From: an uncultured Planctomycetia bacterium
GTDB lineage: Bacteria > Planctomycetota > Phycisphaerae > FEN-1346 > JAACEH01
Assembly (NCBI GenBank): GCA_903929765.1
Contig: CAIYVX010000070.1
Location: 1 to 34,989, forward strand
Direction: 5' to 3'
Length of the DNA stretch: 34,989 nucleotides
Part shown: positions 1 through 8,129 of the stretch, in pieces
How positions within the stretch are numbered: position 1 is the stretch's first letter
How the letters are laid out: each line of letters opens with the position of its first letter
Program-made: the position numbers and the translations under genes
Notes under the pieces: model-generated
What the model was told of the DNA's origin: nothing
Database searches by the model: none
The model's input: the letters and a program-made list of their open reading frames with translations, nothing else

Positions 1-27
1 AGCATTGCTGGGGGACGCTGTTTCTTC
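1..27 (+). repeat. Family C palindromic repeat, cut by window start
   Basis: Right half of the CCCCCAGCA-N-TGCTGGGGG palindrome followed by ACGCTGTTTCTTC. Fuller copies lie at 3575-3607 (inverted), 31695-31726 and 32610-32645. The left arm lies outside the window. Confidence 0.75.
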
Positions 28-38
28 TTTTGCTTCTT

Positions 39-92
39 CACCCCTTTCCCTCGGGAGAGGGTGGCCCTTCAGGGCCGGGTGAGGGGTTGAGG
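39..92 (+). repeat. Family A repeat, long form
   Basis: An outer palindrome (CCCTCGGGAGAGGG type) is followed by GGGTGAGGGG, with an inner hairpin GGCCCT-TC-AGGGCC at 63-76. It matches the copy at 1780-1833 almost base for base. Other long copies (7086, 8062, 32372) keep the frame but carry different inner stems. Confidence 0.85.
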
Positions 93-141
93 CTCTGAAC
101 CGCTCACCGCCATATCACCCACCGAACGCTACAAAGAAGAA

Positions 142-180
142 CACACTTTGGCCCCGGCTGCGCCGGGTCTTCAAAGTGTG
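142..180. repeat. Intergenic hairpin CACACTTTG/CAAAGTGTG
   Basis: Perfect 9-bp outer arms at 142-150 and 172-180 enclose a second stem, CCCGGC (153-158) with GCCGGG (162-167), around a 3-base loop. There is no T-run after it, so it is not a standard terminator. It is probably another member of the palindromic elements that fill the spacers here. Confidence 0.55.
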
Positions 181-258
181 GCACCCGGAAAACCATACCA
201 CCCACGCCGCTGATTATGGCACGCCTCGGCCCTTCCTGCAATCCTAACTAAAAAACAA

Positions 259-287
259 TTATCGTCGCGTGAAAGCTCGGTTAGAAT
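259..287 (+). promoter_or_regulatory. Possible sigma70-type promoter of the lipoprotein gene
   Basis: TAGAAT at 282-287 is a fair -10. TTATCG lies 17 bases upstream as a weak -35, in a short AT-rich patch. A start about 30 bases before the ATG would leave the purine-rich ribosome site GAAAGGGG in the leader. Confidence 0.3.
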
Positions 288-323
288 GGACCACCTGGAT
301 TTCCAGCGAAAGGGGAAACTCTC

Positions 324-1766
324 ATGGTCCGCGCCGCCACACTGTTCGTCCTAGCCGCCCTCCTGGCCGCCGGCTGCGCGCCGCCCGCCCCGCCCCCCGG
401 CCCCACCGGCCTCCTGGCCCTGACGCCCGACCAGCGGCTCGAACTCCTCCGTATCGTCACGCCGGTCGAATGGCCGCGCCGCCAGGTGAGTAAATCGTCA
501 TTTGAAATCGCCATCTCCACGGGAACCGAGGCCGATGTCCACCCGACCGCCGGCGAAAAAAATTCCCCGCCCGTCGAACTCATCTTCACCGTCTCCGACC
601 GCCGCCCCGCCACCGACACTTCAGCCTTGCTCAAAACCGACACGCTGACCAGGCTCAGCTACGAGGTCGTCGATTTCTACGGCCGCAAGGTCGCCGGCGA
701 TACTCCGGGCTTCGTCTCCGTGCCCCAGGGCAGCGCCGCCGAATGCAAGGTCGCCCTCGCCGGTCTGACCCAGGCGGGCTACTACGAAGTCACCGCCCAC
801 CTGACCTGGGGCGACAAACCCGACAAATCCGAACTGACCGCCCGGCAAGGCTTCGCCATCATCGACCCCACGATTGACGCGACTTTCGCCCGCTGGTCGC
901 CCGATCGCGCCGAAGCGAATCAGGGGACCGCGACACTGCCGCCCGAACCCGACAACGCCTCGCCGCAACTGCGGGACTGGGCGCTCGTCCGCCGCGCCGT
1001 TTCGGTCCTGGCCGCCGGAGGCAACCTCGACCTCCCCGCCACGACCACGCACGACCCGGCCTGCTGCGCCGTCCTCGCGCCGCTCTATGCCCTGCTCGAC
1101 CAGGCCCGGGCCGCCACTGCGGTCTGGCCGCGCCTGCCGCTCATCAAAAGCCCGGTCTTCGCCTCAAAGGACCGCGCCGTCGCCGTCCTCTGGACCGAAG
1201 CCCCGGGCGACGCCGCCGGCGGAACCGCCGAGCGCGGCCTCTTGACCATCCCCGACGCCGACACGCTCGAAGCCTTCGATTGCCAGGGCCAACCCATCGG
1301 CCTGTGGCGCGGGCGGGCGCTCCTGTTGCCGCTCGGCGAAGCGCCGATTTACGTCACCTCACGCGTACTCGGCGCTGCCGCCCTGGCCGCCAAACTCGCT
1401 CCGGCGGCGATGAAGAATTTCACGCCGCTGGCCGTCCGCATCCTGCCGATCACCACTCCCGTCGGCCCGCAGGCCACGGTCACGCTCGAACTGGTCGCCC
1501 TTACTTCCGGCGGCACGGACGTGACCGTCGAAACCGTCGGACCCGAAGGCTGGACCGCCGCCGACGCGCCGCAAAAAGTCCACGTCGATCCGGAGCACCC
1601 GGCTCGCCTCGCCGTCCGGTTCAACAAAGCGGTGCGGCGCGTCGAGAACAGCTATCCGTTCCTGGTCCGCCTGAAGACGGCCGACTGGAAAGACGAACGG
1701 GTGCTGGTGGCTCAAGAAGCCGTCGCAATCCCTGCGGCGAAGGGTAGCGCGGGGTTGGGGAAATAA
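324..1766 (+). CDS. Putative lipoprotein of unknown function, 480 aa
   Basis: I do not recognise the family. The N-terminus is a signal peptide of the lipoprotein type: R3, a hydrophobic stretch over residues 6-16 and Cys at 18 in an A-A-G-C setting, followed by a proline-rich linker. This predicts a lipid-anchored, exported protein. The remainder is soluble, with no later membrane helix. Residues 75-190 and 380-465 look like beta-rich domains with alternating hydrophobic residues; the second resembles NEW3/Ig-like surface modules (evenly spaced V-T-V-E-T and L-A-V-R-F strands), which is an inference. The start is supported by AAAGGGGAAA just upstream. Codon use is strongly G/C at third positions, as in most of the window. 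The gene is followed at once by a family A repeat and converges on the next gene. Confidence 0.75.
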   Translation: MVRAATLFVLAALLAAGCAPPAPPPGPTGLLALTPDQRLELLRIVTPVEWPRRQVSKSSFEIAISTGTEADVHPTAGEKNSPPVELIFTVSDRRPATDTSALLKTDTLTRLSYEVVDFYGRKVAGDTPGFVSVPQGSAAECKVALAGLTQAGYYEVTAHLTWGDKPDKSELTARQGFAIIDPTIDATFARWSPDRAEANQGTATLPPEPDNASPQLRDWALVRRAVSVLAAGGNLDLPATTTHDPACCAVLAPLYALLDQARAATAVWPRLPLIKSPVFASKDRAVAVLWTEAPGDAAGGTAERGLLTIPDADTLEAFDCQGQPIGLWRGRALLLPLGEAPIYVTSRVLGAAALAAKLAPAAMKNFTPLAVRILPITTPVGPQATVTLELVALTSGGTDVTVETVGPEGWTAADAPQKVHVDPEHPARLAVRFNKAVRRVENSYPFLVRLKTADWKDERVLVAQEAVAIPAAKGSAGLGK

Positions 1767-1779
1767 TTGGGGGCCGTTT

Positions 1780-1833
1780 CACCCCTCTCCCTTGGGAGAG
1801 GGTGGCCCTTCAGGGCCGGGTGAGGGGTTGAGG
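1780..1833 (+). repeat. Family A repeat, long form
   Basis: Same frame and same inner stem (GGCCCT-TC-AGGGCC, 1804-1817) as the copy at 39-92. It sits between the stops of two convergent genes (1766 and 1845), where a folded element could act on both 3' ends. Confidence 0.85.
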
Positions 1834-1844
1834 CCAGAAACCTA

Positions 1845-2513
1845 TTAACGCACTCCGTAATTCCGCCTGCGCCGTGCGTTGATTTTCTCGGCAGATTTGT
1901 ACGCGTCAACCATTGGATAAGCCCATAATAAAGCCAAAGCTACCATCGAAAGACATATCAAGAGGCAGGAACCGCTGAGTCCCGCAAAGGCTGACCCAGA
2001 GCGAGCCGCTAGAGCTCCCGGAAGAATCGAAATACCAAAGAACGCACCGAGGCATAGAAAAAGAACGACCGGCCAGCAGAAGAAAAATAATAACCCCTTG
2101 CCGAAATGGCCGTTGTAGAACTGGCCGAGGCCCGGCCAGAAGAAACAAAGGATTGCAGCCACTCCAGAGTTTTTCATTCCTCCACCGTCCACCACTACGA
2201 CCGTTTGTTGAACAGGCGGCGGGTCGAAATCAGGTATCGCAATAGCAACCGGCGGGGATTGGTGCCTGTAATCGTGGCTCCTCTCGATGGTCGCGACCAA
2301 GCCAGCCAACGGGTCAACCGTTGCGTTATCCGACGCCCCACTATCAGTCTCTTTAGGTAATGTCTCGTAGTGGGCCGGGATACCAGCGCTCGCCTCGAAA
2401 GCTTCTGACAAACCAAAGGTTTGTCCACACTGTTGGCAGGCAATTTGTGTCGCGAGCGTAAGGGTATCTCGGACCGAGTACTGCTTCTGGCAGAAGGGGC
2501 AGCGAACTTTCAT
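1845..2513 (-). CDS. Zinc-ribbon and TM2-like membrane protein, 222 aa
   Basis: The start at 2513 is chosen because GGAG lies 8 bases upstream and the zinc ribbon begins at once; an upstream in-frame ATG at 2570 would only add a nonsense-like tail. Residues 1-35 form a ribbon with Cys 5, 8, 26 and 29 (the MJ0042-like pattern common in planctomycetes). A low-complexity linker follows, then from about residue 114 a TM2-domain-like segment: K-N-S-G-V, a hydrophobic helix with P-G-L-G-Q-F-Y-N-G, a second helix, and a third helix near 182-202 ending in V-D-A-Y-K. TM2 domains are of unknown molecular role. GC content is about 50 %, clearly below the flanking genes, and this is shared with the next leftward gene. 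A TATATT at 2552-2557 on this strand could be its -10. Confidence 0.75.
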   Translation of the reverse strand: MKVRCPFCQKQYSVRDTLTLATQIACQQCGQTFGLSEAFEASAGIPAHYETLPKETDSGASDNATVDPLAGLVATIERSHDYRHQSPPVAIAIPDFDPPPVQQTVVVVDGGGMKNSGVAAILCFFWPGLGQFYNGHFGKGLLFFFCWPVVLFLCLGAFFGISILPGALAARSGSAFAGLSGSCLLICLSMVALALLWAYPMVDAYKSAEKINARRRRNYGVR

Positions 2514-2591
2514 GGTTGCCACTCCAAAATGGTAAAAGGAAGGTACCAATAAATATACGCGATTCAGCAATGCGGTAACTTTCCAAACGAC

Positions 2592-3395
2592 TTACGCCTC
2601 GCGCGAAATTCGTTTGCGGACGACGTCCAGCGGAAGTGGCTCACGGCCCCCGTGGTGAATGACGCGGTGGCAGTTAGCGCAAATAGCCTCCACATCATTT
2701 ATCGTCACAGTACGTCGTTTCTTCTTGCTCTTTGAGATAGGTCGCAAATGGTGTATCTCAATGCAGGATTTGCCCCAATCGCCGAAGATACGGGTTGGGT
2801 CTTTTCCGCAGACCACGCACCGGGAACCTTTCTCGGCGAGAACCATTTTCCGGAGTCTAGGGTTTCGATAGGCTATCTCCGCCTTTACCTCGGCCGCGCC
2901 TCCCTCAGAGAGTTCCCAGTTCTGATCGGTCTCTGCGGCTCTCGGTTTCGTCCGTTCTTTGCCCCCGTGACTTGTTTGTACAGAGCCGTCGTCTTCGCTC
3001 AACTCGGAAACGTCCCTCGCTTTTTTTAGTTGCTCAAGAGTCGTGTAAATGTGGACGACTCGCATTCCCGTGCTGTTTCCAATCGGCGGTCGCAACTCCT
3101 GTCTTTGTTCCCCTCTGATACGCCATATTCGCCTACCACTTTTTTCCCCGATTCTTTTTGTCCACTTCTTTGCCGACACAAAGTAGTAAATGCCGCCATG
3201 CCCCTGTGCATCTGGATGGTCCTGGCTGAGGTAAAATGCGAGGTAATCGGTACGGTACTTTGGAAAAGGAGGCCGTCTTGGGAACCCGTAGTCCGTGTCG
3301 CCGGGTTCAGCATCGTTACGGTTTCGACAAACGACGAGAACGGAGTCTTTACCCTTGTAGATTAATTCCTCGTGGGATTTTGGAGTACGGGGCAT
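2592..3395 (-). CDS. HNH endonuclease with unrecognised N-terminal domain, 267 aa
   Basis: The C-terminal third is a classical HNH (McrA-like) nuclease: a zinc pair C193-x2-C196, the catalytic E-I-H-H at 213-216, N232, a second pair C239-x2-C242 followed by H243, and H247/H248. HNH enzymes nick or cut DNA with one metal ion. Residues 10-130 form a separate domain that I cannot name (Y-L-A-F-Y, G-G-I-Y-Y-F-V-S, R-R-I-W-R-I). A charged linker joins the two. A DNA-recognition role for the front half, as in modification-dependent restriction enzymes, is inference only. The start at 3395 is fixed by AGGAGG about 6 bases upstream. A good promoter precedes it. Low GC and repeat-rich flanks suggest an acquired gene. 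No methyltransferase or helicase partner is in the window. Confidence 0.82.
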   Translation of the reverse strand: MPRTPKSHEELIYKGKDSVLVVCRNRNDAEPGDTDYGFPRRPPFPKYRTDYLAFYLSQDHPDAQGHGGIYYFVSAKKWTKRIGEKSGRRIWRIRGEQRQELRPPIGNSTGMRVVHIYTTLEQLKKARDVSELSEDDGSVQTSHGGKERTKPRAAETDQNWELSEGGAAEVKAEIAYRNPRLRKMVLAEKGSRCVVCGKDPTRIFGDWGKSCIEIHHLRPISKSKKKRRTVTINDVEAICANCHRVIHHGGREPLPLDVVRKRISREA

Positions 3396-3457
3396 GATTG
3401 TCCTCCTGTTTCTGAATGCCGTATCGGAAACCAGTGCGTACTGCCAACTTGCGATCA

Positions 3458-3486
3458 ATAATGCTTATCTGGCTCAAGGATGTCAA
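3458..3486 (-). promoter_or_regulatory. Promoter of the HNH nuclease gene
   Basis: On the minus strand there is a perfect -35 TTGACA (3481-3486), a 17-base spacer and CATTAT (3458-3463) as the -10. This gives a leader of about 55 bases ending in the strong AGGAGG site. Confidence 0.6.
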
Positions 3487-3574
3487 GGGCCAAACCCTTC
3501 TATCCATCCTCGTAAAAATCATTCGACTGTTAGCGTGGTCCGGCGAAGACGGGCCACGATAAACCTTGCGAAAA

Positions 3575-3607
3575 GAAACAGCATCCCCCAGCAGTGCTGG
3601 GGGCTTC
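3575..3607 (-). repeat. Family C palindromic repeat, inverted copy
   Basis: CCCCCAGCA and TGCTGGGGG arms with a single central base occupy 3585-3603, flanked by the family tail (GAAACAGC on the plus strand). An A/G-only tract of about 30 bases follows. In the window, only this copy points leftward. Confidence 0.8.
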
Positions 3608-3650
3608 AAAAGAAGAAGAAAAAGAAGAAAAAATTATTTCTCGCGCTCGG

Positions 3651-3700
3651 GTACCACGGGCTTGCGCCGCGTGGCTACTTCCAAACGCCGCTACGCGGCT
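3651..3700. repeat. Two adjacent small hairpins in the HNH-nadB spacer
   Basis: CCACG-GGC-TTGC-GCC-G-CGTGG at 3654-3674 and GCCGC-TAC-GCGGC at 3687-3699, followed by a long A/C-only run (3701-3740). No gene is visible in 3396-3821; the spacer consists of the promoter above and these repeats. Confidence 0.5.
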
Positions 3701-3800
3701 GAAAAACAACAAAAACAACGACAACACCAACAGCAACGCCAAGCGGAAAACGGCATTTGATTGCGGCGGCTGCAAACAACGCATCCGCCCTACATAACAG

Positions 3801-3826
3801 CGGTGCGTGCAAGCACGCACCCTACG
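3801..3826 (-). repeat. Family B hairpin (CGTAGGG type), overlapping nadB stop
   Basis: Read leftward it is CGTAGGG with a perfect 9-bp hairpin GGTGCGTGC-TT-GCACGCACC. The TAG inside CGTAGGG (3822-3824) is the stop codon of nadB, so the element has replaced or created the end of that gene. Confidence 0.7.
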
Positions 3827-5459
3827 TGTCCGCCTTCAGCCCGCGCGTGATATGCCGTTGCCACTTGCCGTCGTCGCGGGCGGGGAAGTCGGAGCGGAAA
3901 TGGGTGCCGCGACTCTCGGTCCGTTCGCAGGCCGAACGGGCGATGAGGCGGGAGAGGGTGAGCATGTTCTGAAGTTCCCAGCCCGCCGGGCCGGCAAATT
4001 CCTTGTCCAAAACGTAAGACTGCCAGAATTCGATGATCTCCTCGGTTTCGCGGAGATGCCGCTCGTCGCGCTCGATGCCGACGTTCCGCCACATCACCGC
4101 CCGGAGCGAATTCCCCACGTCGCCCACGTCGAGGACGGTGCGGTCGCTGCGGGCCACCTTGAAACTGAGGTTCGACCGCAGCGGGCCGGGCGAACCGTTG
4201 GCGGCCAGCCGCTCGATCACGTCGCGGCCGGTGCGATAGCCGTAGACGATGGCCTCCAACAGACTGTTGGAGCCGAGGCGGTTGGCCCCGTGCAGCCCCG
4301 TGCAGGAAACCTCGCCGGAGGCGTAGAGCCGCTCAACCGTGGTGCGGCCGAGGGCGTCAACGCAGACGCCGCCGACCATGTAATGAGCCGCCGGGCGGAC
4401 CGGAATCAGGTCGCGGGCGATGTCGATGTCGAAGTCTTTGCAAATCTGCTTGATGAACGGGAAGCGGGCGTAAAGCTCCTTTTGCGGCAGGTGCTTGAGG
4501 TCGAGGAAGACGTTGGTCGAATCGGTTTTGGCCATTTGCCGCACGATGGCCCGGGAGACCACGTCGCGGGGGGCGAGTTCGGCGTCTGGGTGGTAGTCGG
4601 GCATGAAGCGGACGCCGTTGCGGTCCACCAGTCGCCCGCCCTCGCCGCGCACGGCCTCGGAGATGAGGGCTCGGCTCGCACCGGCGATGTAGAGCGTCGT
4701 GGGGTGGAACTGGTAGAACTCCAGGTCCGAGAGGTCCGCCCCGGCCCGGTAGGCGATGGAGACGCCGTCGCCGGTCGCCAGGTCGGGATTGGTCGTTTCG
4801 CGGTAGAGCCGCCCTGCCCCGCCGGTCGCGAGGACGGTGAACCTGGCCCAGCAGACCGTGAGGCCGGAGTGCGGCTGCCAGAGCAGCGCCCCGAGGCAGG
4901 CCCCGTCGGCGGCGGTCAGGAGATCGATGGTAAAGGTCCGTTCGCGGAGGGCGATTTTGGGATGGACGCGGGCCTGGGCGGCCAGGATTTGCGTGATCTC
5001 GCGGCCGGTGGCGTCGCCGGAGGCGTGAAGAATCCGCCGGGCCGAGTGGCCGCCCTCCCGCGTCAGGGCCAGCCGCTCGCCGTCGCGGTCGAACGGCGTG
5101 CCCCAGGCCAGGAGTTCGCGAATCCGCTCCGGTCCTTCCCGCACCACCATCTCGACCACCGCCGGGTCGGAAATGCCGCAGCCCGTGGCCAGCGTGTCGG
5201 CAGCGTGCAGCTCGGGCGAATCGGCTTTTTCGTCGATAACCGCCGCGATGCCGCCCTGGGCGTAATAGGAATTCGATTCGAGCAGTTCGCCCTTGGTGAC
5301 GACCAGCACCCGACCCTCGCCGGGAGCCTCGGCAATTTCCAGCGCCGCCCGCAACCCGGCCACGCCCCCGCCGATCACCAGGCAATCGGTGAAAATTTGC
5401 GGCAACCCCGTCGTCTCAAACCCGACCAGGTACCGCCGAAGATTCCTGTGCCGCACCAT
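3822..5459 (-). CDS. nadB: L-aspartate oxidase, 545 aa
   Basis: NadB is a cytoplasmic flavoprotein that oxidises L-aspartate to iminoaspartate, the first step of de novo NAD synthesis; NadA then makes quinolinate. Visible features: the FAD-binding G-G-G-V-A-G at 30-35, S-N-S-Y-Y-A-Q-G-G at 62-70, G-G-H-S-x-x-R with H-A-S-G-D-A-T-G, the Q-F-H-P-T block, E-x-x-R-G-E-G-G, R-D-V-V-S-R-A, and the C-terminal FAD contact region A-S-G-E-V followed by H-G-A-N-R-L-G-S-N-S-L. The last two rule strongly for NadB/fumarate reductase flavoproteins, and the soluble length with no partner subunits favours NadB. AAGGA lies just upstream of the ATG. The stop codon lies within a palindromic repeat. No nadA or nadC is in the window. 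The gene is divergent from hemL. Confidence 0.93.
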   Translation of the reverse strand: MVRHRNLRRYLVGFETTGLPQIFTDCLVIGGGVAGLRAALEIAEAPGEGRVLVVTKGELLESNSYYAQGGIAAVIDEKADSPELHAADTLATGCGISDPAVVEMVVREGPERIRELLAWGTPFDRDGERLALTREGGHSARRILHASGDATGREITQILAAQARVHPKIALRERTFTIDLLTAADGACLGALLWQPHSGLTVCWARFTVLATGGAGRLYRETTNPDLATGDGVSIAYRAGADLSDLEFYQFHPTTLYIAGASRALISEAVRGEGGRLVDRNGVRFMPDYHPDAELAPRDVVSRAIVRQMAKTDSTNVFLDLKHLPQKELYARFPFIKQICKDFDIDIARDLIPVRPAAHYMVGGVCVDALGRTTVERLYASGEVSCTGLHGANRLGSNSLLEAIVYGYRTGRDVIERLAANGSPGPLRSNLSFKVARSDRTVLDVGDVGNSLRAVMWRNVGIERDERHLRETEEIIEFWQSYVLDKEFAGPAGWELQNMLTLSRLIARSACERTESRGTHFRSDFPARDDGKWQRHITRGLKADT

Positions 5460-5633
5460 GATTCCTTATTCCCATCCTCCCCCGGCCACACAGCGAACTC
5501 TCGCCGGCAGCGGGGGATCAACGATTGTACCCCGAGCGGAGCGGGGATACAAGGACGGGCGTCGGGGGCGATTTCGGACTCCCGCCGACACCAGCGACAC
5601 GCTACAATACAGCGGCAACGGCAACAAAACAGA

Positions 5634-5677
5634 CCACGGGCAAGATGCCCGTGGGACTCATGGGCGGGACGCCCGTG
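5634..5677. repeat. Paired hairpins in the nadB-hemL spacer
   Basis: CCACGGGC-AAGAT-GCCCGTGG (5634-5654) is followed by CATGGGC-GGGAC-GCCCGTG (5659-5677). The stems repeat the GGGC/GCCC theme and are flanked by CAACAGA/CAACAAA-like tracts like those beside the other spacer hairpins. Confidence 0.55.
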
Positions 5678-5703
5678 CCACGGTGAAACAGCAACAGAAA
5701 CAG

Positions 5704-5731
5704 CCGGACAGGGCATAGCCCTGTCCCTACG
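5704..5731 (-). repeat. Family B hairpin (CGTAGGG type)
   Basis: Leftward CGTAGGG followed by a perfect 9-bp stem GGACAGGGC-TAT-GCCCTGTCC. The frame is the same as the copies at 3801, 32437 and 32551 but the stem sequence differs. It ends 15 bases before the hemL start codon, on the opposite strand. Confidence 0.75.
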
Positions 5732-5745
5732 AAAGAAAAAGCGAT

Positions 5746-7032
5746 ATGATAAAATATGAAAAATCGCGCGCGGCGTTTGCGGAGGCGCAGCGGGTCATCG
5801 CCGGCGGGGTGAACAGCCCGGTGCGGGCGTTTAAGGCCGTGGGCGGGGAGCCGCTGTTTATTTCGAGAGGAAAAGGGCCGCATATTTTTGATCTCGATGG
5901 GAACCGGTACATCGACTATGTGTGCAGTTGGGGGCCGCTCGTTCTCGGCCACGCTCATCCGGCGGTTGTGGCGGCGCTGGAGAAGGCGATGCATGATGGG
6001 CTGTCGTTCGGCGCGCCCACGGAGCGGGAAACGCGGCTGGCCGAGGTGATTTGCGGCGCTATGCCGTCGATTGAAAAGCTGCGGTTCGTCAACTCCGGGA
6101 CCGAGGCCACGCTGTCGGCCATCCGCTTGGCGCGCGGAGCCACGGGGCGAGATTTGATCGTCAAGTTCGCCGGCTGTTACCACGGCCACGTCGATTCGCT
6201 GCTGGTGTCCGCCGGCAGCGGCGCGCTGACGCTGGGCCGGCCGTCCAGCCCCGGCATTCCCGCGGGCGTCACCGGCGACACGCTGGTGGCCCGCTATAAT
6301 GACGCGGCGGGCATCATCAAACTCGCGGCGGCGCAGGGCGACCGCATTGCCGCCATCATCGTCGAGCCGGTGGCCGGGAACATGGGCGTCGTGCCGCCGG
6401 AACCGGAATTTCTGGTAACACTGCGGAAAATTGCGGACGAACACGGTATAATCCTCATCTTCGATGAAGTGATGACCGGCTTCCGCGTGGCCTGGGGCGG
6501 GGCGCAGGCGCTTTACCAGGTGCGGCCCGACCTGACCACGCTCGGCAAGATCATCGGCGGCGGCATGCCGGTGGGAGCTTACGGCGGCCGGCGCGACCTG
6601 ATGGACCAGATCAGCCCGGACGGTCCGGTTTACCAGGCCGGCACGCTGGCCGGGAACCCGCTGGCGATGGCCTGCGGTCTGGCAACGCTGGAAGAGTTGT
6701 CGGCGGCCGGGACGTACGAAGATCTCGACGCGGCCGGGGCGAAGCTGGCGGCGGGGCTGACGGCGGCGGCTAAAAAAGCCGGTGTGGCAACTTTCGGGAC
6801 GCGCGTCGGTTCGATGCTCGGCACGTTCTTCACCGCCGGGCCGGTGCGTGATTACGAATCGGCGACCGCCAGCGACACGGAAAAGTTCGGCCGGTTTTTC
6901 CGCGGGATGCTGGAGCGCGGAATTTACCTGGCCCCGAGCCAGTTCGAGGCGATGTTCGTGAGCACGGTTCACGGCCCGGCGGAGATCGAGGCCACGGTCG
7001 TTGCGGCGGAAGAGGTTTTTGGGACACTTTAA
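5746..7032 (+). CDS. hemL: Glutamate-1-semialdehyde 2,1-aminomutase, 428 aa
   Basis: HemL is a PLP enzyme that turns glutamate-1-semialdehyde into 5-aminolevulinate in the C5 route to haem and other tetrapyrroles. The length is normal for the family. Visible marks: G-G-V-N-S-P-V-R near residue 20, N-S-G-T-E-A at 117-122 (cofactor phosphate), C-Y-H-G-H-V-D at 144-150, F-D-E-V-M-T-G-F-R at 239-247 (the Asp that contacts the PLP ring nitrogen) and the Schiff-base Lys 268 in T-L-G-K-I-I-G-G-G. The ribosome site is poor (GAAAG about 11 bases upstream in an A-rich leader) and a family B hairpin abuts it. Other class-III aminotransferases are less likely given the G-G-V-N-S-P-V start and the complete GSAM motif set. 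No hemA is nearby. Confidence 0.95.
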   Translation: MIKYEKSRAAFAEAQRVIAGGVNSPVRAFKAVGGEPLFISRGKGPHIFDLDGNRYIDYVCSWGPLVLGHAHPAVVAALEKAMHDGLSFGAPTERETRLAEVICGAMPSIEKLRFVNSGTEATLSAIRLARGATGRDLIVKFAGCYHGHVDSLLVSAGSGALTLGRPSSPGIPAGVTGDTLVARYNDAAGIIKLAAAQGDRIAAIIVEPVAGNMGVVPPEPEFLVTLRKIADEHGIILIFDEVMTGFRVAWGGAQALYQVRPDLTTLGKIIGGGMPVGAYGGRRDLMDQISPDGPVYQAGTLAGNPLAMACGLATLEELSAAGTYEDLDAAGAKLAAGLTAAAKKAGVATFGTRVGSMLGTFFTAGPVRDYESATASDTEKFGRFFRGMLERGIYLAPSQFEAMFVSTVHGPAEIEATVVAAEEVFGTL

Positions 7033-7085
7033 TGGTCGGGTGGCATGGCGGTCGCCGTTTGCCGCCATGATTTGGTTCACGAGCT

Positions 7086-7134
7086 AACCCCTCACCCGGC
7101 ACTTCGTGCCACCCTCTCCCAAGGGAGAGGGGTG
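7086..7134 (-). repeat. Family A repeat, long form with variant stem
   Basis: Leftward copy. The inner hairpin is GGCAC-TTC-GTGCC (7098-7110) instead of GGCCCT-TC-AGGGCC: both arms changed together, so pairing is kept. Confidence 0.85.
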
Positions 7135-7143
7135 AAGAAGAAA

Positions 7144-7182
7144 CACCCTCACCCTACCCTCTCCCGTCAAGGGAGAGGGGTG
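7144..7182 (-). repeat. Family A repeat, short form
   Basis: Leftward copy lacking the inner hairpin: CCCTCACCC is joined by TA directly to CCCTCTCCC. It ends 5 bases before the AGGAGA ribosome site of the next gene. Confidence 0.8.
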
Positions 7183-7197
7183 AAACAGGAGAAGCCA

Positions 7198-8019
7198 ATG
7201 AAAGAATCTTCCCGCGAACTGACTCCGGTCCGGCTGGCGAACCCGACGGCCGAGAGTTTTGTCGCGTCGTTGAAGGTCGTCCACTTTTTCGCCATCGTCT
7301 TTTTCTGGCTGATCCTGGTGGCCATGCTGGTTCACCTGGGGGCGTTTGCGGCCATTCAATCGGGCTATTTCGATTCGGTCTTGCGGCCCGCCGAGCCGCA
7401 CCTGACGCTGCCGGCCGCCAGTTCGGCCGTTGCCGCCGCGCCGGCCCCGGGCCCCGCCATGAAAACTCAACTGCCCGCGCCGCCGGCGCCGGAGAGCGCC
7501 CTCGCGGCCGCCAGCGCCTCGGCCGCCGAGACCATCACGCCCAACGAACCCGCCTCCGCCACCGCCGTCGAGCGGCCCTGGTGGAACGCCGAGCGGGCCC
7601 GCGATTACATGCCGCTCTTTCGCCAGACGGCTTCGACCATGCGGCTGGTGGGCCTGCTCTGTTCGGCCCTGCTGCTGGTGACGCTGTTCGTCTACCTGGA
7701 AATTTCGCTCCTGGGGCGGCTGGCCGGCGTCCGCTATCTGACCATGAGCTTCTTCCTCATGCTCTTTTTCGCCTTCACGGTCTACAGTTGGGAACCGCTC
7801 CTGCCGGGCAACCGGATCGTCGGCTCGCTCTTCACGCTCGACGATCTGCTGAACTCCTACACCGTGCTCATGCAGCGCGGCAAGACGCTCCAGGTCAACG
7901 AGCGAGTCTTCTATTTCATCCGCTTCCTGGCCCTGCCGCTCTTGTCGTTCGTACTCCTCGTGTTCTCCTGGCTGCGCTTTCGCCGGGGCTACGAGGAGTC
8001 GGTGCTGATGAACGAATAG
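7198..8019 (+). CDS. Four-TM membrane protein of unknown function, 273 aa
   Basis: Not recognised. The start at 7198 is preferred to an in-frame ATG at 7045 because AGGAGA lies 6 bases upstream and the longer version would translate two palindromic repeats. It has one helix near residues 25-50, an Ala/Pro-rich extracytoplasmic or cytoplasmic linker (about 65-120), then three helices: one ending in F-V-Y-L-E-I-S-L-L-G, one in F-F-A-F-T-V-Y-S-W, and a last one ending R-F-R-R-G. The W-N-A-E-R-A-R-D-Y-M stretch before helix 2 may be amphipathic. It is followed 110 bases later by a zinc-ribbon membrane protein on the same strand; the two may be co-transcribed through the repeat between them. Confidence 0.65.
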   Translation: MKESSRELTPVRLANPTAESFVASLKVVHFFAIVFFWLILVAMLVHLGAFAAIQSGYFDSVLRPAEPHLTLPAASSAVAAAPAPGPAMKTQLPAPPAPESALAAASASAAETITPNEPASATAVERPWWNAERARDYMPLFRQTASTMRLVGLLCSALLLVTLFVYLEISLLGRLAGVRYLTMSFFLMLFFAFTVYSWEPLLPGNRIVGSLFTLDDLLNSYTVLMQRGKTLQVNERVFYFIRFLALPLLSFVLLVFSWLRFRRGYEESVLMNE

Positions 8020-8061
8020 GTTGGAACCGGTTGCCCGAGCAGCCCTGCGGTCACTGGCCAC

Positions 8062-8111
8062 AACCCCTCACCCGGCCCTGACGGGCCACCCTCTCCCAAG
8101 TGAGAGGGGTG
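8062..8111 (-). repeat. Family A repeat, long form with variant stem
   Basis: Leftward copy with inner hairpin GGCCC-TGAC-GGGCC (8074-8087). Its outer end GAGAGGGGTG lies 18 bases before the start codon of the next gene. Confidence 0.85.
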
Positions 8112-8129
8112 AATGAGGACACGAGCCCG

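Noticed and set aside
3807-5759. A 650-codon frame opposite nadB
   Set aside because: nadB has every family motif on the minus strand; the opposite frame has none and is a composition artefact.
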